Part shown: positions 1-9,106 of the stretch, piece by piece | Layout of the letters: each line of letters opens with the position of its first letter | How positions within the stretch are numbered: the first letter of the stretch is position 1 | Assembly: GCA_023512255.1 (NCBI GenBank) | Contig: JAILZY010000007.1 | Location: 1 to 64,000, forward strand | Origin: a bacterium | GTDB lineage: Bacteria; SZUA-182; DTGQ01 | DNA: 64,000 nt | Direction: 5' to 3' | The notes under the pieces: generated by a model | What the model saw: the letters and a program-made list of their open reading frames with translations, nothing else | The model's database searches: none | What the model was told of the DNA's origin: nothing | Program-made: the position numbers and the translations under genes

Positions 1-73
1 TACTATTGTCTTTTACCTCAATACCCTTACCCTGCGGCTTATCTCCTCCTCCTAATTTAAACATGGGGAACAT
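1..73 (-). CDS. Possible 5' end of a gene leaving the window
   Basis: Reading leftwards, an open frame starts at an ATG at 73-71, with a second in-frame ATG at 64-62, and stays open to the window edge (about 24 codons). The peptide is glycine- and lysine-rich (MFPMFKLGGGDKPQGKG...). No convincing ribosome binding site is visible and the product is not recognised. It could be chance coding; only the neighbouring sequence can decide. Confidence 0.25.
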   Translation of the reverse strand, partial: MFPMFKLGGGDKPQGKGIEVKDNS

Positions 74-116
74 CTGAGCAGAACATTTTTGTATTTCTCC
101 CCACTCTCAGAAGGGG

Positions 117-139
117 TATAATAAGACTTTAAGTATAAT
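117..139 (+). promoter_or_regulatory. Twin TATAAT hexamers upstream of the YgiQ-like gene
   Basis: Two perfect TATAAT hexamers stand at 117-122 and 134-139, about 80-100 bases before the start at 216. Neither has a clear TTGACA partner at the usual spacing, so this is only a weak promoter candidate. Confidence 0.25.
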
Positions 140-215
140 AAGGCTTTGATGAAACTGAGGTTTGGTTTTCATAACCCTATATTCCAACAATTTTATTTTC
201 TCACTAAAGGAAAAA

Positions 216-1790
216 ATGATCGCTACCTGTGGCTCTGACTTTGATATCATTCTTATCGGTGGAGAACCTTATGCAGATCATCCGCTATCTGGGGTGGGTT
301 TGATCGCCCGCGTCCTCGATGCCGTAGGATATCGGGTCGGGGTTATAGGCCGACCCGACTGGAGGCGAGATGAGGATTTTTGCAAGCTGGGACGGCCTCG
401 TCTTTTCTTTGGAATTACCTCAGGGGCGATTGATAGTTTACTGGTCAATTACACTCCACTCAAGCGAGAGCGGGCCAAAGACCCTTTCGCTCCCTATTGT
501 TCAGGCCTGCCTGATCGGGCCATCCTGGTCTACAGCAATAAAATCCGCCACCTGTTTCCCGGATCAATCATAGTCATCGGCGGGGTAGAGGCCTCACTGC
601 GACGTTTTGGCCACTACGATTATTGGCAAAACAGGGTCCGCCGAAGTCTATTAGTAGATTCTCGGGCCGACCTCCTTGTCTATGGGCCAGGAGAGTTGCA
701 GATCATCGAAATTGCCCGGCGGCTAGAGCAAGGACAAGACCTTGACGGTATTGCTGGAACCTGTATTATAGGCTCTAAAATTCCAGCGGGATTTCAACTG
801 CTCCCCTCCTTTGAAGAGGTCTGTGAGCATCCGCAAGCATTTTGCCAGGCGCAAAACCTCTTTTCCAATCAGCGTAACTTGGCCCAAGCCCATGCCAACC
901 GCTTTGTCCTTCAGTATCGGATGCCAGCCTATCGTCCCCAGGATCTTGACTGGATTTATAGCCTGCCCTTTTCCCGGAAAATTCCGGCTGAGTTTCCACA
1001 GCTAGCCATGGCTCGCTTTTCGGTCGTAACTCACCGCGGCTGTTTCGGCAGCTGCTCTTTCTGCTCCCTGGCTCTTCATCAGGGAACCAGGATCATATCA
1101 AGAAGCGAAGAATCCATTCTGGCTGAAATCGAGCTCCTGACCAAACATCCTGATTTTAAAGGATATATTGATGACCTAGGAGGCCCATCGGCTAACATGT
1201 ACGGCCTAGACTGCCGCCAGTGCGAAACCGGACACTGCCTATCCTGCTCCCGGCGAGACCGAAGTTACCAGCGGCTGATCAATCTACTCCAGAAGAGCCG
1301 ACAGATTCGGGGAATCAAGAAAGTGTTTGTGCGAAGCGGCATCCGCTATGAGCTGGCTATGGAAAGCCCAAAATACCTCGAGGAGCTGTGCCGCTATCAT
1401 CTCTCCGGCTGCCTAAAGATAGCCCCAGAACATGTCTCCGAAAAGGTCTTATCCCTCATGAATAAGGATGGTAGCCGCCTTGAAGAGTTTCGCCAGCTCT
1501 TTCGCCAGATTAACGGCCGCCGCCCCCAGCACCTTAAATATTACTTTATGGTGGCCCACCCCGGCACAGGCCGGGCAGAAGCCAAAGAGCTGGCCACTGC
1601 CCTGCGACGGCTCGAGCGCGAAGGAGAGCACAACCCCATCGAAGGGGTCCAAATCTTCACCCCAACACCAATGACTCGCTCAACTTGCATGTATCATACC
1701 GGACTCGACCCAGCCACCGGAAAACCAGTCTTTGTCCCTCGAAGCTTTGCGGAAAAAAAAGAGCAAAAGAAAATGCTTAAGCCAAGATAG
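216..1790 (+). CDS. YgiQ-family radical SAM protein
   Basis: The 524-residue protein has the family opening FDIILIGGEPYADHPLSG, a cobalamin-binding-like N-terminal half, and in the middle the radical SAM cysteine motif CFGSCSFC that holds a 4Fe-4S cluster. Further family features are the DLGGPSANMYG segment, a second cysteine group (CRQCETGHCLSC) and a C-terminal GVQIFTPTPMTRSTCMY block. The start at 216 is chosen over the upstream in-frame ATG at 162 because AAAGGA lies just before it and homology begins there. It is shorter than E. coli YgiQ (over 700 residues), like compact forms in other phyla. The family is well conserved but its substrate is not established. It has no operon partner here; the three-hairpin repeat follows directly and may end transcription. 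Confidence 0.93.
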   Translation: MIATCGSDFDIILIGGEPYADHPLSGVGLIARVLDAVGYRVGVIGRPDWRRDEDFCKLGRPRLFFGITSGAIDSLLVNYTPLKRERAKDPFAPYCSGLPDRAILVYSNKIRHLFPGSIIVIGGVEASLRRFGHYDYWQNRVRRSLLVDSRADLLVYGPGELQIIEIARRLEQGQDLDGIAGTCIIGSKIPAGFQLLPSFEEVCEHPQAFCQAQNLFSNQRNLAQAHANRFVLQYRMPAYRPQDLDWIYSLPFSRKIPAEFPQLAMARFSVVTHRGCFGSCSFCSLALHQGTRIISRSEESILAEIELLTKHPDFKGYIDDLGGPSANMYGLDCRQCETGHCLSCSRRDRSYQRLINLLQKSRQIRGIKKVFVRSGIRYELAMESPKYLEELCRYHLSGCLKIAPEHVSEKVLSLMNKDGSRLEEFRQLFRQINGRRPQHLKYYFMVAHPGTGRAEAKELATALRRLEREGEHNPIEGVQIFTPTPMTRSTCMYHTGLDPATGKPVFVPRSFAEKKEQKKMLKPR

Positions 1791-1946
1791 TTTAAGGGGA
1801 AAACCCTTTTGAAAAAGGGTTTTCCCCTTAAAACCCCTTTCCTAAAACTTTAATATAATAATTATATTAAAGTTTTAGGAGGATGGTTTGGAAGGAACCC
1901 TTTTTCAAAAGGGTTCCTTCCAAATTCAAAAGGGTTCCTTCCAAAA
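1791..1946. repeat. Three-hairpin repeat, copy 1
   Basis: Three near-perfect palindromes stand in a row: 1794-1829 (17-bp arms AAGGGGAAAACCCTTTT, 2-nt loop), 1841-1879 (arms CCTAAAACTTTAATATAA) and 1887-1924 (arms TTTGGAAGGAACCCTTTT). A part-copy of the third arm follows to 1946. A second copy lies at 8859-9009. It sits between two convergent genes, where the first hairpin could act as a bidirectional terminator. Its tail supplies the last codons and stop of the minus-strand gene at 1926. Confidence 0.85.
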
Positions 1947-4373
1947 GCGATAACCTAAGAACCACCACTGATGCGCTCTGGCTGTCTGTGCTCCCGGCCA
2001 AAAGTATGGCAACATGAAAAAGCATGATGGCCAAACCGATTTCCCAGCAGGCTCTTGAGCCGGCAGGGTAGCCGAAACCGGACCGTAAAAAACACTTGTG
2101 TCTGTCGTATCTTGCTTCTCCAACTTATAGTAGTAGGTAGCTCCAGGTCTGACTGCGGTATCAGTGAAAGAATAGTCTGCACCATAGGTAGCACCACCTC
2201 TTGCCTCAATGAGAGTGTGGTTTATCCTGCTGTATGCTCCTTTTTCCTCTTCACTTCGCCAGAGATTAAATCCTGCGGCCTCGCCCTCGGTTTTCGTTTT
2301 AAAGGTGATGATGATCCGGTCTGAGCGAGGGGTAGCTGTAAATTGGTCAAGTTCGATCAAGGTTGGCGCGTCGAGCTTATAGATATGGACCTCATAGGGG
2401 GAGAAATGATCAGTGAATCTGCCATCTTTCACCTCAAGCTGACGGTTATTCTCGAACAGAACGTCAATGATTGCTGGACGATAGGCCAGATTGATCTGAA
2501 AAGATACGCCGCTTATCTCATCTGGCTGGGTATTGACGGCAAAGAGGTAATAGCTGTTTGCCTGCTTCATCAGTTTGCAATCGATGATGTTGCTGCTGTG
2601 GCTACAGAGGATATCCTGGTCAGAGGTCTCCTCGATTGACAGAAATATTGACCTTAACGATTTTATTTCATTAGCAATTTTTTTTATTGCCACCCAATGG
2701 GTTTGATAGTAATCCTCAGAGCGGATGTCGAAATAGGAGTAGTAAATTAGCCCCTTGGCTCCGTGGTTAGTGGCTAGATAAGTCATAGCTCGGATCTCTT
2801 GCGGGGTAGGGAGCCTGCCGGAGTGCCCAGGATAGTGGCTTTGGTCAAAGATCTGAGGAACCAGCCACAAGGGCCGATATCCCCCTCGGCTTGCCTCTTT
2901 GGCCCAATCAGCCATCTCAGAAACCAGGGTAATGGGGCGGTCAGGTATGGGGTATGGGTCAACCCCTAGGATATCCGTAGTGTGGGCCTCTCCGATGAGA
3001 TAGCTTTTTTGATAATGCACCGACCAGACCGGATGATTTTCATCAAGCTGGCGGACTTTCCGGTAGCGGGCTTCAAGCTCAGGCAGATACTCAAGGCCGC
3101 TCTCGTCATTCAGATACCAGCTTATAATTGCTGGATGATCTCGATAGGCAGTAACCTTCTGGGCTATAGTGTCAAGATCGGCCTGGCCATTGCCAAGGTA
3201 GTCTTTGAGAGAGTAGATGAGCTTGAGCCCCTTAGAATGCAGATAATTTAAATAGTTAGTAATTTGAGTTGAATTGCCAGAGTTGATTTCATAATTCATA
3301 ATGGTATCAAAGGGGCTGTCGGCTATTTCATCAGCCTGGGAATATCCCCACTGAGGCCCTATTCCAAGATAGAGGCCGATCGGGAAGAAGGGCTCTCCGT
3401 TTAGGATGAAGCGGTTGTGGCTGTCGATATAGGAGGTGAGCTTGGCAAAACGATCCTGGGAGAGCTTGTCCAAGACATAAGCATTTTGGGCCATCTGAGC
3501 GCCATCTTTGGTCATAAGTACGATCTCAAGATCATAGCCTACTGCAGGTGCAGTTGGCGGCAAATCAAGACTGAGGCAAAAGGTAGCCGATGGGGGAGGA
3601 TCGGCACTCTTTTGGATAATGATAGTCTTTGTGGTTTGATCTTTCAGCGTAGCCGCAACTTTCACCTGATTTAGGGAGAGGCTGCTTTCTTCAAGATTCA
3701 AACTAACCTCGACCTCGATCTCTGGAGATGGTGCATCCGGCAAAATTTTATATGCATAGTTAGGCCGCAGGATAAAGCTGCTCAGAAGAGGCTTGGTGCG
3801 TCTTTCCACAATGACATCATCAAACCAGGCCGATCCTGCTGATCCCTTAGCCAGCTCAAGATAAATGATCGCTTGATCGGCTTTCTCCGGGGCCTGCACC
3901 ATCGGAAGGCTGACGAATTGCCAGTCCGCGGTCCCCTTGATCTTCCGAAATCCCCATTCTCCACCGAGCCATTGCCCATTTCCAGACCATTCGATAAATA
4001 TGGTGGCTCCGCCACCGCTCACTCCCTGGGTCTTGATCCAGGCGCCAATCTGGTAAAATTCACCGGCAGTGATGCTGATTTGCTGCCCAGCCAGATTATA
4101 CTCCTGAGCGGATTGATAGCTGACCTTGAAACTCCAGGTGCCGGAATGAGCTGCGCTCTGATCACGGGACCAGTTCTTGCTCTCATTTTGAGCCCACCAC
4201 GGCCTTGGCCAATTCTCCCATCGTGTTCTAGTCTCAAAGCCTGAATTGGCCACGATATTTGCAGCTTCGACCGCTATTGCCAAGGGCAAAAGGCTAAACC
4301 AAATCAAAGCCAGAAGCAGCGATAAGGCTAATTGTATCTTTAGAAACCTTGTTAAAAACCTTGCGGCCATCAT
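1926..4373 (-). CDS. Secreted glycoside-hydrolase-like protein with carbohydrate-binding and FnIII-like domains
   Basis: The 815-residue protein starts with a signal peptide (hydrophobic run about residues 12-35). Next come a CenC/CBM4-9-like jelly roll (about 40-190, with the motif GSAWFDDV), a linker domain, a TIM-barrel-like region from FILNGEPFFPIGLY (about 318) to about 600 and an FnIII-like module near 680-775. WYLNDES resembles the acid/base strand of clan GH-A enzymes. Substrate and exact GH family cannot be named. An AGGAG site lies 9 bases before the start. The C-terminus is odd: after the FnIII-like region the last residues (FWKEPF) are encoded by the hairpin repeat, so the original end was probably replaced. 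Another frame near 1945-2045 would encode a hydrophobic, anchor-like stretch, which hints at a frameshift. Confidence 0.7.
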   Translation of the reverse strand: MMAARFLTRFLKIQLALSLLLALIWFSLLPLAIAVEAANIVANSGFETRTRWENWPRPWWAQNESKNWSRDQSAAHSGTWSFKVSYQSAQEYNLAGQQISITAGEFYQIGAWIKTQGVSGGGATIFIEWSGNGQWLGGEWGFRKIKGTADWQFVSLPMVQAPEKADQAIIYLELAKGSAGSAWFDDVIVERRTKPLLSSFILRPNYAYKILPDAPSPEIEVEVSLNLEESSLSLNQVKVAATLKDQTTKTIIIQKSADPPPSATFCLSLDLPPTAPAVGYDLEIVLMTKDGAQMAQNAYVLDKLSQDRFAKLTSYIDSHNRFILNGEPFFPIGLYLGIGPQWGYSQADEIADSPFDTIMNYEINSGNSTQITNYLNYLHSKGLKLIYSLKDYLGNGQADLDTIAQKVTAYRDHPAIISWYLNDESGLEYLPELEARYRKVRQLDENHPVWSVHYQKSYLIGEAHTTDILGVDPYPIPDRPITLVSEMADWAKEASRGGYRPLWLVPQIFDQSHYPGHSGRLPTPQEIRAMTYLATNHGAKGLIYYSYFDIRSEDYYQTHWVAIKKIANEIKSLRSIFLSIEETSDQDILCSHSSNIIDCKLMKQANSYYLFAVNTQPDEISGVSFQINLAYRPAIIDVLFENNRQLEVKDGRFTDHFSPYEVHIYKLDAPTLIELDQFTATPRSDRIIITFKTKTEGEAAGFNLWRSEEEKGAYSRINHTLIEARGGATYGADYSFTDTAVRPGATYYYKLEKQDTTDTSVFYGPVSATLPAQEPAGKSVWPSCFFMLPYFWPGAQTARAHQWWFLGYRFWKEPF

Positions 4374-4556
4374 TTCTCTTTCTCCTCATTCTTCTTCGTT
4401 TTTTAATGGATTCTTCTTCGTTTCTTTAAATAAAGCTGCCTGGTTGTTTATTTCATGGTACCTAAGTGGGATATAGAATTTATTCTATCCTTTCTCTTAA
4501 TATACTAAATTTTCTAAAATCATGTCAAATTATAAATCAATTACTTTTTAGCCTGT

Positions 4557-5729
4557 TTAGCCTGCCCGAAGCGCCTCGGCGATATTCATCCCGCAGGCTT
4601 TGAAGGCCGGAAAAAGCCCACCGCCAAGGCCCATGATCAGAGAGAAGGCCAAGGCCTGGCAGGCTATTTTAACAGACAGGGCAAAAGAGAAGGTCAGCTC
4701 TGAGAAGGTCTGGAAGTTAGTGGTCGAAATCGTAACCAGCTGAAGGAAGGAGGCGAGAAAAAGTCCCACAAGACCACCCAGAAAGCCAAGGAGCGCAGCC
4801 TCCAGCAGGAAGGCTAAAAGGATATCTCGACGCCGGAAGCCAAGAGCCCGAAGGGTGCCGATCTCACGGGTCCTGGTAGCCACAGCCGCGTTCATGGTAA
4901 TAATAGCTCCGATCACAGCGCCAAGGGAGAAGATCACGGTCAGCGAGGCTCCCAGGATGCGCAAAAACTTAGCCATCCATTTTGACTGCTCTGCATAGTA
5001 TTCAGCCTCCCGCTTAACTTCCAGGGTCAGGCGGGGATTAGTTTCAATATCCGCCTTGAGCCTTTCGAATTCTGAAGCTTTATCTAGCCTAAAGATAATC
5101 GAAGAGTAGACCGGACGGCGAAAAGCCTGCATGAGCTGATCGACATCAGCCCAGATTTCCGAGCTAAAGCCGCTGTTGCCCGCATCGAATAGGCCGCAAA
5201 CCCTCCACTCTTGAAGGCCAAGGCGTAGTGTTTCCCCAAGGCCGCATCCTTTGAATCGCCTGGCGATATTCTTGCCGACGATAATTTCTGCTGTGGCTGG
5301 TCTTGGCAGGCGTCCTTCTACCAGTTTCACCTTTGGCCTAAGCCGCAATGATTGCTCGCGGCCACCCCGAATGACCACATTCGATTGCTTGTCGCTTCCC
5401 CGCCTCTGGAGAGTAATCAGCACTACCACCTCCCTGGCCAGCAGGGGCTGCCCTTCGGCCCCAAGCGCAATTTCGGGCTGCGTCTCAACGATGGCTGCCT
5501 GCTCACGGGTAATGCCGCTTAGAACCTCGGTCGTGGCTCCTTTGCGAATAACCACTACATTGTCTGCTGAGCCGGTCTCAACCAGGGTTTTTTCTAGCCC
5601 TTCAGCCAGCATCAGGCTTGAGGCCAGAACAAACACCACCAGGGCCATGCCAAGGGAAGTGAGAATCGTAGTCAGACGCCGAGCCATGAGGTTACGGAAG
5701 CTATAGGATAAGAGGATAGCAGAGAGCAT
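4557..5729 (-). CDS. MacB/FtsX-type ABC transporter permease (distal)
   Basis: This 390-residue inner-membrane protein has the FtsX/MacB permease plan: an N-terminal helix (LTTILTSLGMALVVFVLASS), a large periplasmic domain (about residues 35-250), then three helices with the conserved RTREIGTLRALGFRRRDI loop. It is the last gene of a four-gene minus-strand operon (adaptor, ATPase, permease, permease). Its ATG overlaps the upstream permease stop by one base (TGATG), which indicates translational coupling. Such systems export lipoproteins, peptides or drugs by a mechanotransmission mechanism; the cargo cannot be told from sequence. The two permeases presumably form a heterodimer. Confidence 0.88.
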   Translation of the reverse strand: MLSAILLSYSFRNLMARRLTTILTSLGMALVVFVLASSLMLAEGLEKTLVETGSADNVVVIRKGATTEVLSGITREQAAIVETQPEIALGAEGQPLLAREVVVLITLQRRGSDKQSNVVIRGGREQSLRLRPKVKLVEGRLPRPATAEIIVGKNIARRFKGCGLGETLRLGLQEWRVCGLFDAGNSGFSSEIWADVDQLMQAFRRPVYSSIIFRLDKASEFERLKADIETNPRLTLEVKREAEYYAEQSKWMAKFLRILGASLTVIFSLGAVIGAIITMNAAVATRTREIGTLRALGFRRRDILLAFLLEAALLGFLGGLVGLFLASFLQLVTISTTNFQTFSELTFSFALSVKIACQALAFSLIMGLGGGLFPAFKACGMNIAEALRAG

Positions 5730-6886
5730 CAGGCGATCCTCCGCAAGGCTTCAGCTATGGGGATCTTAGCCGCCCGGCAGGCCGGTATTATGGCGGCCAC
5801 TACCCCAACTAGAAAAGAGGCGGCTAGATAAAAATAAAAGATTTCTCTCTTCAGTCTGAATATAGGCAAATAATTCCGCAAGGTTCGGCCAAAGGTGCTG
5901 ACCATCGGAAAGGTAAGGGCAGTGGCTATAATGCAGCCCGCTAAGGTGATTATCAGAGACTCGGCCAGGATCAAAACGATAATCTTTCGGGGGCCAAAAC
6001 CCAGGGTTTTCAAGACCACCCACTCGCCAGTTCTTTCCCTGACCGACATGGCCATGGTGTTAGCAGCCACAGCCATGATGATCAGGATCACTACTAGGGA
6101 TATGAGCTGAATAGCCTTAATGATCGCCTCGCTCATGGTAACGAAGCTTAGCTGAAAAGAGCGTTCGGTTTCAGTCAGGGTTTCAGCCAGGGAGTTTTTG
6201 AAGGTCTGGTCTATAGCCTGAGCCACTTCGGTGGTCAAATCAGCCTTACTTACCCCGATGATGTAGAAATCGACCATATCCGCCCGATGAGGCATGATTT
6301 TCTTAAGCGCCTGATTGAGATAGTCCCAATGAAAGAAAAACTGGGACTCATCAAGATCGACAGTTCCACGGCTGTAGATACCAGCCAGTACAAATTCCCA
6401 GTTGCCGGGAAAGATCGTCCCCCGCAAGGTAATAATGTCGCCGATCCTCCAGCCGAATCTCTCCACCAGCCTTCGGCCAGCAACGGCCGAGCGTCGATCG
6501 CGCAGAAAGCGCTCCTTTTGGTCAGCCGGGAGTTTATAATCATAGAGTCTGAGGTACCCATGCGGTTCAATGGCAAAGTTAGCGAAAAAGTTTTTTTCTT
6601 CGATATAGATACCGCCAAACCAGCTTCCATAAGTTATTGCCTCTACTCCCTCAATCTGGCGAATCTTATCCCGATAGGCCAGGGGAAGGGGAAAGGTAAG
6701 AGAAATAGAGTTCCTGCACACCAGTCGGCGGGCGGAAGAGGCTTCTGCACCTGCATACCAGGCATCAATGAATGTTTGCAGAAGTCCAAAAGCTAAAAGA
6801 GCTACGGTAACGCTGAGAATGGTCAAAAAGGCGCGAAACTTGCGGCGGAAGGCGTTTTTAAACAGCAGCTTGAGCTGAAGGATCAC
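5729..6886 (-). CDS. MacB/FtsX-type ABC transporter permease (proximal)
   Basis: This 385-residue protein has the same plan as the next gene: one N-terminal helix (FLTILSVTVALLAFGLLQTF), a periplasmic domain and three C-terminal helices. It carries the cytoplasmic motif RERTGEWVVLKTLGFGPRKI and a C-terminal AAIIPACRAAKIPIAEALR. The start is GTG at 6886 and overlaps the ATPase stop by four bases (GTGA). Divergence from its neighbour suggests a heteromeric permease pair. No TolC-like outer-membrane gene is present nearby. Confidence 0.88.
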   Translation of the reverse strand: MILQLKLLFKNAFRRKFRAFLTILSVTVALLAFGLLQTFIDAWYAGAEASSARRLVCRNSISLTFPLPLAYRDKIRQIEGVEAITYGSWFGGIYIEEKNFFANFAIEPHGYLRLYDYKLPADQKERFLRDRRSAVAGRRLVERFGWRIGDIITLRGTIFPGNWEFVLAGIYSRGTVDLDESQFFFHWDYLNQALKKIMPHRADMVDFYIIGVSKADLTTEVAQAIDQTFKNSLAETLTETERSFQLSFVTMSEAIIKAIQLISLVVILIIMAVAANTMAMSVRERTGEWVVLKTLGFGPRKIIVLILAESLIITLAGCIIATALTFPMVSTFGRTLRNYLPIFRLKREIFYFYLAASFLVGVVAAIIPACRAAKIPIAEALRRIA

Positions 6887-7563
6887 TGCAAGAGCCCTTT
6901 TTCCAAGTGCCTTATGAGCCGGGCCTTATCCGCTGCCCGTGGGTCATGAGTAACCATGATGATGGTTTTCCCTAACTCCCGGTTGAGACGGTCCATAAGA
7001 GTAAGGACCTCCTCAGCAGAAATACGGTCCAGATCTCCGGTTGGCTCATCAGCTACAATAATGGTCGGATCAGTGATAATGGCCCGGGCAATGGCTACCC
7101 GCTGCTGCTCGCCGCCAGAGAGCTGGCCAGGGTAGTGATCTTTCCGGTCAAAGAGGTTGACCAGATGCAGGGCTGTCTCTACATGCTCCCGCCTCTCCTG
7201 CCGAGACAGGCGGGTCAGAAGCAGGGGCAACTCAATATTTTCAAAGGCCGTAAGCACCGGAATCAGGTTGTAAAATTGGAAAATAAACCCTACATTGGCC
7301 GCTCGCCACCGGGCAAGCTGAGCTTCGGAAAGAAGAGCGATGTCAACGCCGCCCACTCTGACTGTCCCGCTATCCGGCCTGTCTATTCCGGCGATTAGGT
7401 TCAAAAGAGTGCTCTTGCCAGAGCCCGAGGGCCCCATCAGGGCAAGGAATTCTCTGGCTTCGATCTCAAGGCTTATATGCTGAAGAACTGAAATCGTCTG
7501 GCTATTTCGGTGATAAGACTTGGATAGATCTTTTATCTCAACGATCAAAGGAGGCTGCTCCAT
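6883..7563 (-). CDS. ABC transporter ATP-binding protein, LolD/MacB type
   Basis: This 226-residue ATPase has Walker [11 protein letters not shown]-loop [12 protein letters not shown], signature [14 protein letters not shown], Walker [13 protein letters not shown] and the H-loop MVTHD, all intact. LolD, FtsE and MacB ATPases share the sequence around [18 protein letters not shown]. It would drive the two FtsX-type permeases encoded after it. Its ATG directly abuts the adaptor stop (TAAATG). Cargo unknown. Confidence 0.95.
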   Translation of the reverse strand: MEQPPLIVEIKDLSKSYHRNSQTISVLQHISLEIEAREFLALMGPSGSGKSTLLNLIAGIDRPDSGTVRVGGVDIALLSEAQLARWRAANVGFIFQFYNLIPVLTAFENIELPLLLTRLSRQERREHVETALHLVNLFDRKDHYPGQLSGGEQQRVAIARAIITDPTIIVADEPTGDLDRISAEEVLTLMDRLNRELGKTIIMVTHDPRAADKARLIRHLEKGLLQ

Positions 7564-8784
7564 TTACTCTCCCAAAATTTTTACCCTAGCCCCATCCCGT
7601 AATTTCTCATCAGGTCTGGCCACTACCCTATCCCCGACCGCTACCCCACTGGCCACCTCCACCAGATCAGCAAACCGGCTTCCCACAGTTACCGGTCTTT
7701 CAATCGCCCGGCCATCCCTGACCACAAAGACTGCTTTCTTGCCCTGCCGGCTTACCACCGCGCTCTGACTGAGGAGTATCCGCGGACGCCTCTCCTCATC
7801 TCTCAGAGGACGCGAGAGAAAGTTAACCTTAGCGCTCATATCAGGAAGGATGCGGCTGTCTTGGTCTAAAAACCTGATCTTGACCATAATGGCGGCCTTA
7901 GCTCGGTCCACAGTCGGGACAATCATATGAACTACTCCCCGAAACCGGGCTCGAGGCAGGGCATCGAGCTGAATCTCACATGCCTGGCCTATATTTACCT
8001 TTTCCAGGTTGGATTCGGAAATATCCACCTCGACTTGCAAGGAGCCAAGATCAGCAATGGTAACCACGGCAGCTTTTATGTTAGCCGCAGCTCCAAGAGG
8101 TGTAACCACATCACCAATATCGGCGTTTTTGGTCAAAACGACAGCATCGAATGGGGCCCGGATAAAAGTATGGTCAAAAGAGATTTTAGCTCCCTCAAAG
8201 GCTGCTCTCTGAGCCTCCACTGCGGCCTCGGCGGCTGAGGCCGCAGCTGAGGCTTTCTGATAGCGGGCTTTGACCGCATCATAGTCTGCCTGGGACAGGA
8301 AGCCCCGGCTCAGCATCTGCTCGCTTCGATTCAGGACCCGAGCGGTTTCGCTAAGCTCAGCTCTTGCCTGCTCAAGATTAAACCTGGCTACCCTCAAATT
8401 GGCCTTAGCCTGATTTAGAGCCGAGACAGCATCAGCCTCATCAAGCCGAGCAATTACCTGCCCCTTCACTACCCGACTTCCCTCCTCAACCGCCACTGAT
8501 ACCAGACGGCCAGTGATCTTGGATGATACGGCCGCCCTGCGCTGGGCAACCACATAACCGCTGGCGGTTAAAACAGTAAGGGCTTGAGAGGGATAGCTCT
8601 CAGATATGGTAGTAACTTCAACCTGCCAAGTAGGAAGCAATATCTTTTTCCCAAAGAGTAAAGCCATGCCTAGAAAAATGAGCGCCGCGGCCACCAGCCA
8701 CCACCTTGGCCGGGCAAGCTTGGCCGAAGGGACAGCTAGTTCAGATTTATCTATCTTAAGCTTTGATAAATCAATCTCAGGCAT
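7564..8784 (-). CDS. HlyD/MacA-type periplasmic adaptor
   Basis: First gene of the export operon, 406 residues. An N-terminal helix (WWLVAAALIFLGMALLF) anchors it in the inner membrane. A split lipoyl/barrel-sandwich domain (SGYVVAQRRAAVSSKITGRL ... FIRAPFDAVVL) flanks a helical hairpin rich in Ala/Glu/Gln (about residues 150-230), followed by beta-barrel and membrane-proximal domains. The start at 8784 is preferred because GGGG lies upstream and the frame beyond it runs into the hairpin repeat at 8859-9009. Adaptors of this kind link the inner-membrane pump to an outer-membrane channel, which would have to be encoded elsewhere. Confidence 0.9.
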   Translation of the reverse strand: MPEIDLSKLKIDKSELAVPSAKLARPRWWLVAAALIFLGMALLFGKKILLPTWQVEVTTISESYPSQALTVLTASGYVVAQRRAAVSSKITGRLVSVAVEEGSRVVKGQVIARLDEADAVSALNQAKANLRVARFNLEQARAELSETARVLNRSEQMLSRGFLSQADYDAVKARYQKASAAASAAEAAVEAQRAAFEGAKISFDHTFIRAPFDAVVLTKNADIGDVVTPLGAAANIKAAVVTIADLGSLQVEVDISESNLEKVNIGQACEIQLDALPRARFRGVVHMIVPTVDRAKAAIMVKIRFLDQDSRILPDMSAKVNFLSRPLRDEERRPRILLSQSAVVSRQGKKAVFVVRDGRAIERPVTVGSRFADLVEVASGVAVGDRVVARPDEKLRDGARVKILGE

Positions 8785-8858
8785 TCTCTCTGCCCCCCTT
8801 CTATTTACTCCTCTACATTTCGGCAAGGCCGCGACAAGATCTTTGCGCCAGCAAAGAT

Positions 8859-9009
8859 TAGAAGGGGAAAACCCTTTTGAAAAAGGGTTTTCCCCTTCTA
8901 CCCCCTTTCCCAAAACTTTAATTTTATTAATTAAAGTTTTGGGAGGATGGTTTGGAAGGAACCCTTTTTCAAAAGGGTTCCTTCCAAAAAAAGGGTTCCT
9001 TCCAAAAAG
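8859..9009. repeat. Three-hairpin repeat, copy 2
   Basis: Same structure as 1791-1946: hairpins at 8862-8897, 8909-8943 and 8951-8988, plus a part-copy of the third arm. The outer hairpins are almost identical to copy 1. The middle hairpin differs on both arms in a compensating way (CCTAAAA/TTTTAGG against CCCAAAA/TTTTGGG), which suggests that the stem is conserved. It lies between the divergent export operon and the DapF-like gene and is open in several frames, giving false N-terminal extensions of both. Confidence 0.85.
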
Positions 9010-9106
9010 CCTCACCCTCTGTGGCTTTGAGCAAATGAACCTGCCGATTGTGGGGTATAGGGTAGAGGGTCTATATGAGATGAGAGGATGGAGTAAGGAT
9101 AAGACT

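Noticed and set aside
8785-9015. N-terminal extension of the HlyD-like protein
   Set aside because: The frame is open only because it runs through the three-hairpin repeat; a good start with upstream GGGG lies at 8784.
8606-9106. Upstream extension of the DapF-like gene
   Set aside because: It overlaps the adaptor gene and the hairpin repeat in antisense and has no homology; TAAGGA precedes 9107.
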